Positions 1-6,233 of a stretch of 15,217 nt of DNA are shown here, piece after piece. Source of the DNA: Candidatus Atribacter fermentans. GTDB lineage: Bacteria; Atribacterota; Atribacteria; Atribacterales; Atribacteraceae. Numbering within the stretch: position 1 is the stretch's first letter; the number at the start of each line of letters is the position of its first letter. Made by a program: the position numbers and the translations under genes. The notes beneath the pieces were generated by a model. The model did no database searches and was not told the origin of the DNA. It saw nothing but the letters and a program-made list of their open reading frames with translations. The stretch spans positions 1-15,217 of the forward strand of contig JAAYUT010000196.1 of assembly GCA_012517485.1 (NCBI GenBank), written 5' to 3'.

Positions 1-210
1 ACCTGCATTCTTTATCATTCTCTTTTTTTTATTATATCATGGAACCTTATTATTCCTCTTATCGAAATCGATTAATTGTAATGGTAAGTTTAAAGGCATA
101 AAATTCTCATTGACTTTTCATGTTAATTCTAAAACCATTTCGTCCTAATAAAAGACTCAACACCAATAAATCTATTCTGAAAATATAATTCACTACCAAC
201 ACTATAACGC
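1..210. other. AT-rich non-coding stretch, nothing recognised
   Basis: This stretch has stops in all frames, and I see no gene, RNA fold or strong hairpin in it. It leads into the repeat island that starts near 211. The gene to the left of the window edge is unknown, so this may be its downstream or upstream flank. Confidence 0.5.
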
Positions 211-252
211 TGTCATCATGAGCGGTGCTTTCCAGCGTGAGGATATCATCTT
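211..252 (+). repeat. Unit D hairpin repeat, divergent copy
   Basis: This copy begins GTCATCATGAG and ends GTGAGGATATCATC. It matches the better-conserved copies at 5354-5398 and 5410-5454, and shares the GAGCGGTGCTTT core with the copy at 5302-5343. It is followed at 281 by two unit A copies in the opposite sense. The same D-then-A order is seen in the 5.3-5.6 kb island. No protein is encoded. Confidence 0.7.
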
Positions 253-280
253 AGGATCTTTCTTCATAAATATTTAAAAA

Positions 281-370
281 GATGAGATTCTCACGTCGCA
301 TAAGACGCTCCTCAGAATGACGGAGTAGTTGGATGAGATTACCACGTCGCTGTGTTCCTCACAATGACGG
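281..370 (-). repeat. Two tandem unit A hairpin repeats
   Basis: Copies at 281-325 and 332-370 share GATGAGATT at the start and AATGACGGA at the end. On the minus strand the first reads GTCATTCTGAG...GTGAGAATCTCAT, with ATTCT able to pair with AGAAT. They correspond to the A pairs at 5488-5582 and 5851-5944. This is the widespread bacterial repeat type whose spurious translation contains RHCEER-like peptides. Confidence 0.85.
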
Positions 371-382
371 AACAGGGATAAA

Positions 383-470
383 AATTTAAATCCTCCTAAC
401 CCCTTATGCAAAAGGGGGAACTTTTCCCCTCGCTCCTTGATGGGAGAGGGTCAGAGTGAAGGGGCAACTC
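383..470 (+). repeat. Unit B repeat, full length
   Basis: The unit runs from an AAATCCTCCTAACCCC-like start to a GGGAGAGGGTCAGAGTGAAG-like end, directly after the A pair. The same order occurs at 5591-5627 (truncated) and 5951-6040, and an inverted end fragment lies at 15188-15217. The internal pyrimidine-rich and purine-rich tracts (CCCCTCGCTCC and GGGAGAGGG) could fold on each other. It is non-coding. Confidence 0.7.
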
Positions 471-516
471 TTTTCATCCTCAACTGGTGCCACAACGTAG
501 CATTGCGGTCTATCCT
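471..516 (+). repeat. Unit C hairpin repeat, copy 1
   Basis: The unit has three parts: the leader TTTTCATCCTCAA (471-483), a 6-bp stem with one mismatch (TGCCAC 488-493 against GTAGCA 497-502), and the invariant tail GTCTATCCT (508-516) five bases after the stem. Copies with identical spacing occur at 1824-1869 and 5650-5696. Confidence 0.75.
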
Positions 517-800
517 GAAAATACAGTAACAATTTTTGAAGGTAACGTATTGAGAGCGCGAACCATAATCTCTTCCTGGGCTTTTTCCCTCATCCTCACC
601 TTCCTCTGTACGAAGAGGATTTGTTCAAAATATTCCCCCATTGAGAAGATATGCCTTTTGGTTTTTCATTTAATCGATCTTCGCTTATTCTTGCCTTATC
701 AGAACAGTCAAAGATTTTTATTGAATCGAAAAAAAAATAGTAAAAATCATCGGTTTTTGAGATAAAATGGGAAGCAGATATTCTTTTTCTCATTTTCATC
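517..800. other. Non-coding stretch upstream of the ribokinase gene
   Basis: Short open frames here have no ribosome binding site, and one begins inside the unit C repeat. A 14-base match to the unit E repeat (ATTCCCCCATTGAG, 632-645) suggests an old repeat fragment. A TAAAAT box at 763-768 could be the -10 of the ribokinase promoter, but no convincing -35 box sits at the right distance. Confidence 0.45.
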
Positions 801-815
801 TTGGAGGAGGGAAAT

Positions 816-1781
816 ATGCATTCTTACCAGTCTCAACCTAAAGTGGCTATGATTGGTAGTAATATGATGGATTTAATCACCTATTATGATGACTCATTCC
901 CTAAAATTGGTGAAACCATCTTTGGTAAAGATTTTGAAATAGGATTCGGTGGGAAAGGTGCGAACCAAGCAGTTGCCATTGCCAAATTAGGGGGAAATCC
1001 TTTAGTAGTGACTGCCGTTGGTAATGACCTCTTTGGACCTTTGGTAAAAGAAAATTTTAAGAATCAGGGAATAGATACCACCTGGATAAAAACCGTCAAC
1101 GGAAAAACCAGCGGAGTTGCTCCAATATTTGTCGATAAAAATGGGGATAATAGTATCTTTATCATTCCCGGAGCCAATTCCTTCCTCGAACCAGAAGACA
1201 TTCTTCAGATGAAGTCGGTTTTATCTGGAGTGTCTTTTTTTCTTCTTCAACTTGAAATCAAATTAGAAACTGTTTATACCGCTTTAAATTTAGCCCATGA
1301 GCTTGGCAAAAAAGTCATTCTTAATCCAGCTCCAGCTCGCAATTTGGAGTGGAAATATCTGGAAGGAATCTATCTTTTTGCTCCCAATGAGACTGAACTT
1401 CATACCCTCACAGGAGTCAATACCAATTCCCATGATGAGATTTTCAAAGGCGCCCATTTTCTCTTAGAAAAAGGGATCAAAAACGTACTGGTTACCCTTG
1501 GAGAAAAAGGTTCTTTGCTGGTCAATGATAAAAATAATCGACTATTCTCAGCCTATCCGGTTAAATCGATTGATACCACTGGAGCAGGTGATGCTTTTAT
1601 TGGTGCCTTGGTCCATTTCTTAAGTCAAGGGCAAGGGTTAGAAGAATCAATCGATAAAGCCAGCGGATACGCTGCCTTATCGACGACTCAGAGAGGAACC
1701 CAAAAGTCTTTCGCCGATAGGGAAACTTTCGAAAATTGGTTCGCTCAACAACCGAAACGTGAAGCATTTATTTTAGAATAA
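816..1781 (+). CDS. rbsK: Ribokinase (PfkB family sugar kinase)
   Basis: This cytoplasmic ATP-dependent sugar kinase would phosphorylate ribose or a related sugar at O5. I chose the ATG at 816 because GGAGGAGG lies just before it at 803-810. A TTG at 801 is in frame but sits on the ribosome binding site itself. The 321 residues are slightly longer than the roughly 309 of E. coli RbsK. Visible motifs are the substrate-side GSNMMD (residues 14-19, equivalent to GSINAD in E. coli), GGKGANQA (45-52), Glu147 in QLE, NPAPA (170-174), NETE (191-194) and the anion-hole/catalytic motif DTTGAGDAF (253-261) with Asp259 as the base. It converges on a sugar ABC importer operon, so it may act on the imported sugar. 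The family also includes fructokinase-like and nucleoside kinases, so ribose as substrate is likely but not proven. Confidence 0.85.
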   Translation: MHSYQSQPKVAMIGSNMMDLITYYDDSFPKIGETIFGKDFEIGFGGKGANQAVAIAKLGGNPLVVTAVGNDLFGPLVKENFKNQGIDTTWIKTVNGKTSGVAPIFVDKNGDNSIFIIPGANSFLEPEDILQMKSVLSGVSFFLLQLEIKLETVYTALNLAHELGKKVILNPAPARNLEWKYLEGIYLFAPNETELHTLTGVNTNSHDEIFKGAHFLLEKGIKNVLVTLGEKGSLLVNDKNNRLFSAYPVKSIDTTGAGDAFIGALVHFLSQGQGLEESIDKASGYAALSTTQRGTQKSFADRETFENWFAQQPKREAFILE

Positions 1782-1823
1782 ATTAACCAGTAATTTTAGT
1801 CTGGGGATTTCAAAAATAATCTA

Positions 1824-1869
1824 TTTTCATCCTCAAATAGTGCTGCTCGGCAGCATGAAGGTCTATCCT
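1824..1869 (+). repeat. Unit C hairpin repeat, solitary copy 2
   Basis: It has the leader TTTTCATCCTCAA (1824-1836), a perfect 6-bp stem TGCTGC (1841-1846) with GCAGCA (1850-1855) and a TCG loop, then GTCTATCCT (1861-1869) after five bases. It stands alone, without A or B units, between two convergent genes. Its tail covers the stop codon of the minus-strand permease gene. No U tract follows on either strand, so it is a poor intrinsic terminator. Confidence 0.75.
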
Positions 1870-2687
1870 TTCACAGCTCCTAAAGTAAGACCACGGACTA
1901 AATAGCGCTGGAGCAATATTGCCAGAATGATAATCGGGATACTCGCCATAATGGAGGCGGAAGAAATTTCAGCCCAGAGGATCTCATGCCCTCCAATCAA
2001 TCCAGATATATTCACCGTAATTGGAATAACCCTTGATCGACCCAAAATTAAAGCAAATATAAATTCATTCCATGAAAACATAAAGCAAAAGAGAGCGGTC
2101 GCAACTAAACCGGGGGTTACCAGAGGAATGGCAATTTTAACGAAAGCTCCCAATCTTCCGCATCCATCCACCAAGGCTGCCTCTTCTAATTCATGTGGTA
2201 ATTCCTCGAAAAAACCTTTCATCATCCATACTGCAAAGGGAACGTTAATGAGAGCGTAAGTTAGGATTAAAGCCTGATAGGTATCAAGCCATCTGAGCGC
2301 TCGGAAAAAAAGGAAAAGAGGGAGAATCGATGCAACTGGGGGCATCATACGAATAGACAAAATCCAAAATGCCAGGTTTTCTCCACCAATTTTAAAACGA
2401 GCCAAAGCATAAGCCGCTAAAGAACCAAGAACTAATGCAATGAATGTGGTAAAAACCGCAATGATTAAACTGTCTTGTATTCCTTTTCCAGCTCCCAAGT
2501 TCCAAGCTTGAGTGTAGTGCTCAAAATTGATAGTTTTAGAAATGAAAACTGGGGGATAGGTAAAGTATTCACCTTTATCCTTAAAAGAAGTCATAAAATT
2601 CCAAATAAAAGGACTTAAAAATACTAACAGAAGAACAATAATGACTAAAATAATAAAACTGTTAAACCTCCTTTCTATCCGATTCAA
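1863..2687 (-). CDS. Sugar ABC transporter permease, MalG-like
   Basis: This is the second integral membrane subunit of a CUT1-type carbohydrate importer. I place the start at a TTG (2687): AGGAGG lies about eight bases upstream, and the TTG overlaps the TGA of the upstream permease gene (TTGA), indicating translational coupling. A GTG at 2708 would add seven residues but has no comparable binding site. The product has 274 residues and about six membrane segments, beginning with residues 10-30. The cytoplasmic EAA loop that contacts the ATPase is EEAALVDGCGRLGAF (168-182), followed by IAIPLVTPG. The C-terminus GLTLGAVKG is typical of the MalG family. It is the last gene of a three-gene operon, and no ATPase gene follows. 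Confidence 0.88.
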   Translation of the reverse strand: MNRIERRFNSFIILVIIVLLLVFLSPFIWNFMTSFKDKGEYFTYPPVFISKTINFEHYTQAWNLGAGKGIQDSLIIAVFTTFIALVLGSLAAYALARFKIGGENLAFWILSIRMMPPVASILPLFLFFRALRWLDTYQALILTYALINVPFAVWMMKGFFEELPHELEEAALVDGCGRLGAFVKIAIPLVTPGLVATALFCFMFSWNEFIFALILGRSRVIPITVNISGLIGGHEILWAEISSASIMASIPIIILAILLQRYLVRGLTLGAVKG

Positions 2688-3565
2688 ATCGTTTCCCTCC
2701 TCTTCCACGCTTTGAGAAAAATATTGGCAATAATAACGATGATGAGCAGCTGGAAATATGCCATGGCCGAGGCATAACCCATATTAAAGTATTTAAAACC
2801 AGTTAAATAGTTAAAGAACGATACTGTTTCCGAAGATTGACCAGGACCCCCCATAGTGAGCAAAACAACTAAGTCAAAAATTTTAAAGGCGTCCATAATT
2901 CGAATCAGAAGGACCACGATCATAACCGGAGTGAGGAGGGGAACTACCAATGCTGAAAAAGTTTGCCAACGTGTCGCTCCATCAACTCGTGTTGCTTCAT
3001 AAAGTTCATCAGGAATTGCCTGCAGACCTGCGAGTAGGGTAATCATCATAAAAGGAGTCCATTCCCATATATCAGCAATAATAATAGAAAAAATCGAAAC
3101 TGATCCACTGCCTAACCAATTAACCGATGTAATACCTACCCGGTTGAGAATGTAGTTAAGAGGACCGTACTGATAATGGTAAATAATTCTCCATATACAA
3201 CCAACAACGACTGGTGAGATCATCATCGGCAGAAGATAAAGAGTAGTGACCCAATTTTTCCCTCGGAACGTGCGATTTAAGAGCAAAGCAATCCCTAAAC
3301 CGATTAAAAATTGTACTCCAACGCCAAGAAGAAGCTCTAAACCAGTATTTTTCATGGCGTTCCAAAATCGTTCATCAGAAAACAAATTAAGATAGTTACG
3401 GGCACCAACAAACATTCGCTCGCCACCAGTACCTATGTTCCACTGGCAGAGACTCAACCAAAAAGAATAAATCAAAGGAAAAATTGAGATTACTAATAGC
3501 AAAATAATCGTTGGAAGAATAAAAAAGAATCCGATGAGTTTTATTTTCTTAATTAAGGGAAACAC
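2684..3565 (-). CDS. Sugar ABC transporter permease, MalF/UgpA-like
   Basis: This is the first integral membrane subunit of the CUT1 importer, pairing with the MalG-like product of the next gene. The start is a GTG at 3565 with a GGAGGGGG ribosome binding site directly before it; the spacing is short. Its 293 residues hold about six transmembrane segments (roughly 11-33, 73-97, 107-130, 158-180, 207-230 and 265-287). The EAA loop reads YEATRVDGATRWQTF (189-203), followed by PLLTP. It lacks the long extra N-terminal region of E. coli MalF and is closer in size to UgpA or LacF. It lies 68 bases after the binding-protein gene across a strong hairpin, which probably lowers its expression relative to that gene. 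Confidence 0.9.
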   Translation of the reverse strand: MFPLIKKIKLIGFFFILPTIILLLVISIFPLIYSFWLSLCQWNIGTGGERMFVGARNYLNLFSDERFWNAMKNTGLELLLGVGVQFLIGLGIALLLNRTFRGKNWVTTLYLLPMMISPVVVGCIWRIIYHYQYGPLNYILNRVGITSVNWLGSGSVSIFSIIIADIWEWTPFMMITLLAGLQAIPDELYEATRVDGATRWQTFSALVVPLLTPVMIVVLLIRIMDAFKIFDLVVLLTMGGPGQSSETVSFFNYLTGFKYFNMGYASAMAYFQLLIIVIIANIFLKAWKRRETI

Positions 3566-3576
3566 CCCCCTCCAAA

Positions 3577-3613
3577 AATTTGACTACCGGGCTTTTAACC
3601 CGGTAGTCAAATT
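3577..3613 (-). terminator. Strong intercistronic hairpin with U tract (partial terminator)
   Basis: A perfect 15-bp stem (3577-3591 with 3599-3613) closes a 7-base loop. On the minus strand, which is the direction of the operon, it is followed by five T residues (3578-3574, overlapping the base of the stem) and then at once by the GGAGG of the permease gene. This is the arrangement of an attenuating terminator or 3' stabiliser between a binding-protein gene and its permease genes, as known for malE-malF type operons. The stem is seen in the sequence; its effect is inferred. Confidence 0.8.
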
Positions 3614-3633
3614 CAATTCAAATCCTCAAAAAA

Positions 3634-5043
3634 TTACCAAAGACCGGCTTCTTTCCATCCTTTAACCAGTGCTTGGTACATTTCTTTTTGTTTTTCTTTT
3701 CCCAACCGTTCGGTTATTTCTTTCCACTGCTGAGCAGCATCATCAAGTGCCTGCTTAGCTTCTTTCTCTCCAGAAAGGGCTTTAATCAGCTCAACTCCCA
3801 GGGTCTCTTCATATTCAACTGTTCCGGGAAGAACCATCTCGGGATATCCTTTTTCCATGTTCTTTTGGACGCCCTCGAGGTAGATGCGGGCATCTTCAAC
3901 ATTTTCAAACATTTCATATTCTTCTGGGTGCTGAAAGTGGGAATACCGATACGGATCGAGACCGGTTTCGGCAGTTGACACGTCATCCATGCTGGTTACT
4001 GTAGAGAGGTAATGCAATACCATGAAAGCTTTTTCCGGATTTCTCGAATCATTAGCAATGGCTAAGACTCTCCCACACGGCATAAGAGCCCGGAAGTTTA
4101 TTTCACCATTAACCGATACTCCGGGAACATGAGATACTCCAACTTTCCCCACAATTTTCGACTGGGTGGCGTCCGCTCCTTTTTTGCCAACGCATGGCCA
4201 CTGAACAACCATAAAACAATCGCCTTCTAAATAGACATCTTTTAATTCCTCATATCCATATGATAAAACGTCAGGTGGACAAAATTGATGAATTTTTTTC
4301 ATCATTTCAAGCGCTGTGACAGCAGCTTCCGAGTTAATTCCCGGTTCCATGGTTTCTTCGTCAAAGTAGACGCCGCCATATGCAGCAAAAATGTTACCCC
4401 ACCAAGCAAATATTTGATCCTTTTGACCATAATATGCTGTTCCATAAAAATTCCGTTCTAATACTTGACCACCAAGACTATCACCAGCTTTACGAGTGAA
4501 AAACTCCGCCATATCAAGATATTCATCCCAGGTTTCGGGTACTTTTAAGTCGTATCCATATTTTTCTTTAAAAGCAGCTTTTTCTTTTTCATTTTCAATT
4601 AAGTCGGTTCGGTAATAGAGATTCAGAACATCACCATCATAAGGAAGAGCATAGAGTTTCCCACCATACTTACAATAGAAATCACGATATCCAGGTGTGA
4701 CATCGTCGAGAAGGGGATCGTATTTCTGGGAGAGCTCATCCAGTGGATAGAGCCAGCCGTTAGCAGCAAATTCGGTTAAAAATTTCGGGTATACAATCAT
4801 GATATCAAAGGCACCAGTACCAGCAATTAATTCAACTTTTTCTTTTTCGTATAACTCTCCAAAAGGAACGCCTATAACTTGTAATTCGACATCAAATTTT
4901 TCCTTAAAATCATTAGCATACCAATCAAAAGGCTTTAAATTATGACCAGCATCACCGACGACCACTAACTTGACCGGAGCAGCTATTGATATTGAAGCAA
5001 AAAGAAGAACTACTAATAGCGTTAACAACACTTTCTTAAACAT
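3634..5043 (-). CDS. Extracellular sugar-binding protein of CUT1 ABC transporter
   Basis: This secreted family 1 solute-binding protein would capture a carbohydrate outside the cytoplasmic membrane and deliver it to the two permeases encoded downstream. I chose the ATG at 5043, preceded by GGAGGGG about six bases upstream. An upstream in-frame start would add 14 residues ahead of an obvious signal peptide. The 469-residue product begins MFKKVLLTLLVVLLF and has a likely cleavage site after residue 22 (SIAA/PVK). There is no lipobox cysteine, so it is not an obvious lipoprotein. Features typical of the family are the early FKEKFDVELQV segment, LYALPYDGDV, YYRTDLI and PETWDEYLDMAEFFT, and aromatic-rich stretches that could line the sugar site. 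The substrate cannot be told from sequence. It is the first gene of the operon. Confidence 0.9.
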   Translation of the reverse strand: MFKKVLLTLLVVLLFASISIAAPVKLVVVGDAGHNLKPFDWYANDFKEKFDVELQVIGVPFGELYEKEKVELIAGTGAFDIMIVYPKFLTEFAANGWLYPLDELSQKYDPLLDDVTPGYRDFYCKYGGKLYALPYDGDVLNLYYRTDLIENEKEKAAFKEKYGYDLKVPETWDEYLDMAEFFTRKAGDSLGGQVLERNFYGTAYYGQKDQIFAWWGNIFAAYGGVYFDEETMEPGINSEAAVTALEMMKKIHQFCPPDVLSYGYEELKDVYLEGDCFMVVQWPCVGKKGADATQSKIVGKVGVSHVPGVSVNGEINFRALMPCGRVLAIANDSRNPEKAFMVLHYLSTVTSMDDVSTAETGLDPYRYSHFQHPEEYEMFENVEDARIYLEGVQKNMEKGYPEMVLPGTVEYEETLGVELIKALSGEKEAKQALDDAAQQWKEITERLGKEKQKEMYQALVKGWKEAGLW

Positions 5044-5112
5044 ATAAACCCCTCCATTATAAAAATATAATTTCTTAATCTCCAATTCAGTTCGAGATTA
5101 AGAATAACACCC

Positions 5113-5159
5113 ACTATTATATTTTGTAATATAGTATACCATTTTTTTTGAAAAGTGAA
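5113..5159 (-). promoter_or_regulatory. Candidate promoter/operator of the sugar ABC operon
   Basis: On the minus strand, TATACT (5138-5133) and TATAAT (5121-5116) lie 70 to 95 bases upstream of the binding-protein start. An imperfect inverted repeat spans 5113-5135 with ends ACTAT and ATAGT and could be an operator. TTCACT (5159-5154) is a weak -35 candidate, 15 bases from TATACT. No regulator gene is linked in the window. Confidence 0.35.
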
Positions 5160-5301
5160 TCATAGAAAAAATAAAATATCAGAATACGGTAAAGAATAGG
5201 ATAAGATTGGATCCAATTAACTTAGACAACTAACCAAGCACTAAAAAAGAGAGATACAACTATTACCTATTTTTTTAATAAAACTTTGAATAAAAAAATT
5301 G

Positions 5302-5454
5302 TATCATCCCGAGCGGTGCTTTTTCTTGTGAGGATCCTATCTGAAACCATATCTGTCATCCTGAGGCTTCGCTTTTTGAAGCCGTGAGGATCTCATCTGA
5401 CACCGAAGGTGTCATCCTGAGGCTTCGCTTTTTGAAGCCGTGAGGATCTCATCT
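5302..5454 (+). repeat. Three unit D hairpin repeats, two of them identical
   Basis: A divergent copy lies at 5302-5343. Two identical 45-base copies follow at 5354-5398 and 5410-5454. Each identical copy starts TGTCATCCTGAGGCTTCG and ends GTGAGGATCTCATCT, with GGCTTC/GAAGCC as an inner stem and ATCCT/AGGAT as an outer stem. The spacer forms its own perfect hairpin with the next copy (GACACC-GAA-GGTGTC, 5399-5413). It is non-coding. Confidence 0.9.
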
Positions 5455-5487
5455 TTTAGGCTCTTTTTTTATAAAAACTTCAAAAGG

Positions 5488-5582
5488 TTGAGATTGCCAC
5501 GTCGCATAAGACGCTCCTCGCAATGACGGAGTGGGCGGATGAGATTTTCACGTCGCATAAGACGCTCCTCGCAATGACGGAG
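5488..5582 (-). repeat. Two tandem unit A repeats (first half of a duplicated block)
   Basis: Copies at 5488-5530 and 5539-5582 each contain CACGTCGCATAAGACGCTCC and end CGCAATGACGGAG. The block 5489-5627 recurs at 5851-5989 with only three mismatches in 139 bases by my count, so the duplication is recent or kept uniform. The core GCGT/ACGC pairing supports a hairpin. It is non-coding. Confidence 0.92.
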
Positions 5583-5590
5583 CAGGAATA

Positions 5591-5627
5591 AATTCAAATC
5601 CCCTTAACTCCCTTTGCTAAAAGAGGA
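5591..5627 (+). repeat. Unit B repeat, truncated copy
   Basis: It matches the first 37 bases of the unit B copy at 5953-5989 almost exactly (AACTCCCTTTGCTAAAAGAG is shared). It then diverges into AT-rich sequence before the unit C copy. The purine-rich second half of B is missing. Confidence 0.8.
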
Positions 5628-5649
5628 TATTTTGATCAATATATCCATA

Positions 5650-5696
5650 TTTTCTATGTTATCTGGTGCCACGAAAGTGGCATGAATGTCTATCCT
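5650..5696 (+). repeat. Unit C hairpin repeat, copy 3
   Basis: It has a perfect 6-bp stem TGCCAC (5667-5672) with GTGGCA (5677-5682) and a GAAA tetraloop, then GTCTATCCT (5688-5696) after five bases. The leader begins TTTTC but is otherwise diverged. Compared with copy 2 at 1841-1855, two base pairs of the stem differ on both sides in a compensatory way. Confidence 0.75.
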
Positions 5697-5717
5697 GTAA
5701 ACACTATCAAATGGGTT

Positions 5718-5786
5718 CCCCTCAATGGGGGAATGAATTCAACAATTCCCCTCCGTGGAGGGGTGCCGTTTTACGGCGGGGAGGGT
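5718..5786 (+). repeat. Unit E repeat, forward copy
   Basis: It is nearly identical to the reverse complement of 9462-9531, with a handful of substitutions and one indel. It holds a perfect hairpin CCCCTCC-GT-GGAGGGG and a second small stem at GCCG/CGGC whose loop differs between copies. The two copies are inverted and enclose the pcm-like gene and the membrane-protein gene. Its translation gives the SPPWRGAA-type peptides common in spurious ORFs. Confidence 0.88.
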
Positions 5787-5850
5787 GCCTTTCGTTTTTT
5801 AAAGGTTACTCTGAGACAATGAATAAGGAACATTAAAAAATTTTGATAAA

Positions 5851-5944
5851 TGAGATTGCCACGTCGCATAAGACGCTCCTCGCAATGACGGAGTGGGCGG
5901 ATGAGATTGCCACGTCGCATAAGACGCTCCTCGCAATGACGGAG
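5851..5944 (-). repeat. Two tandem unit A repeats (second half of a duplicated block)
   Basis: Copies at 5851-5893 and 5901-5944 both have the intact ATTGC/GCAAT outer stem and the CACGTCGCATAAGACGCTCC core. Together with the start of the following unit B they repeat the block at 5489-5627 at an offset of 362 bases. An apparent 62-residue minus-strand frame (5771-5959) is just the translated repeat and is not a gene. Confidence 0.92.
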
Positions 5945-5950
5945 CAGGAA

Positions 5951-6065
5951 TAAATTCAAATCCCCCTAACTCCCTTTGCTAAAAGAGGAACTTATTATTT
6001 CCTCTCCCCTGGTGGGAGAGATGGAGGTGAGGGGGAAGTCATTTCCATCCTCATTTCGTACCATA
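5951..6065 (+). repeat. Unit B repeat, full length, followed by a unit C remnant
   Basis: Unit B (5951-6040) runs from AAATCCCCCTAACTCC to GGTGAGGGGGAAGTC. It is followed by CATTTCCATCCTCATTTCGTACC, which resembles the leader of unit C (TTTTCATCCTCAA) but lacks the stem and the GTCTATCCT tail. The A-A-B-C order is therefore kept here even though C is degraded. Confidence 0.65.
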
Positions 6066-6147
6066 CAAGTGCCAAGAAGGCTTTTCTTAAGACAGAAATA
6101 TAAATAAAAATCAGGAAAGACGCGGGATTGAAAGAATAATGAATCCG

Positions 6148-6175
6148 TGTTTTAGCCTTCATTAAGCGTTATAAT
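6148..6175 (+). promoter_or_regulatory. Candidate promoter of the pcm-like gene
   Basis: A perfect TATAAT (6170-6175) lies about 60 bases upstream of the start codon. The best -35 at a 16-base spacing is TGTTTT (6148-6153), which is weak. It is placed just after the repeat island. Confidence 0.35.
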
Positions 6176-6233
6176 AAACAAAGTTACTGGTTTTCTATAA
6201 AATAAAAAAAATACCTCAAGGTAGGGGCTTACA

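Noticed and set aside
487..765. Open frame of 92 codons, plus strand
   Set aside because: It starts inside the unit C repeat with no ribosome binding site, and its composition looks like translated non-coding sequence.
596..799. Open frame of 67 codons, minus strand
   Set aside because: It has no binding site before the start, has low-complexity residues (FYYFFF), and sits antisense to the ribokinase leader.
1841..1855. Hairpin as bidirectional terminator between the ribokinase and permease genes
   Set aside because: The stem is only 6 bp and no U tract follows on either strand; it is better explained as a unit C repeat.
5302..5944. Possible CRISPR array from the repeated units
   Set aside because: The units are imperfect, in pairs or triplets, with variable or near-absent spacers and internal hairpins. 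There are no regular spacers of similar length and no cas genes.
5771..5959. Open frame of 62 codons, minus strand, with a repeated RHCEERLMRRGNLI
   Set aside because: It is the direct translation of tandem unit A repeats, a known type of spurious ORF.
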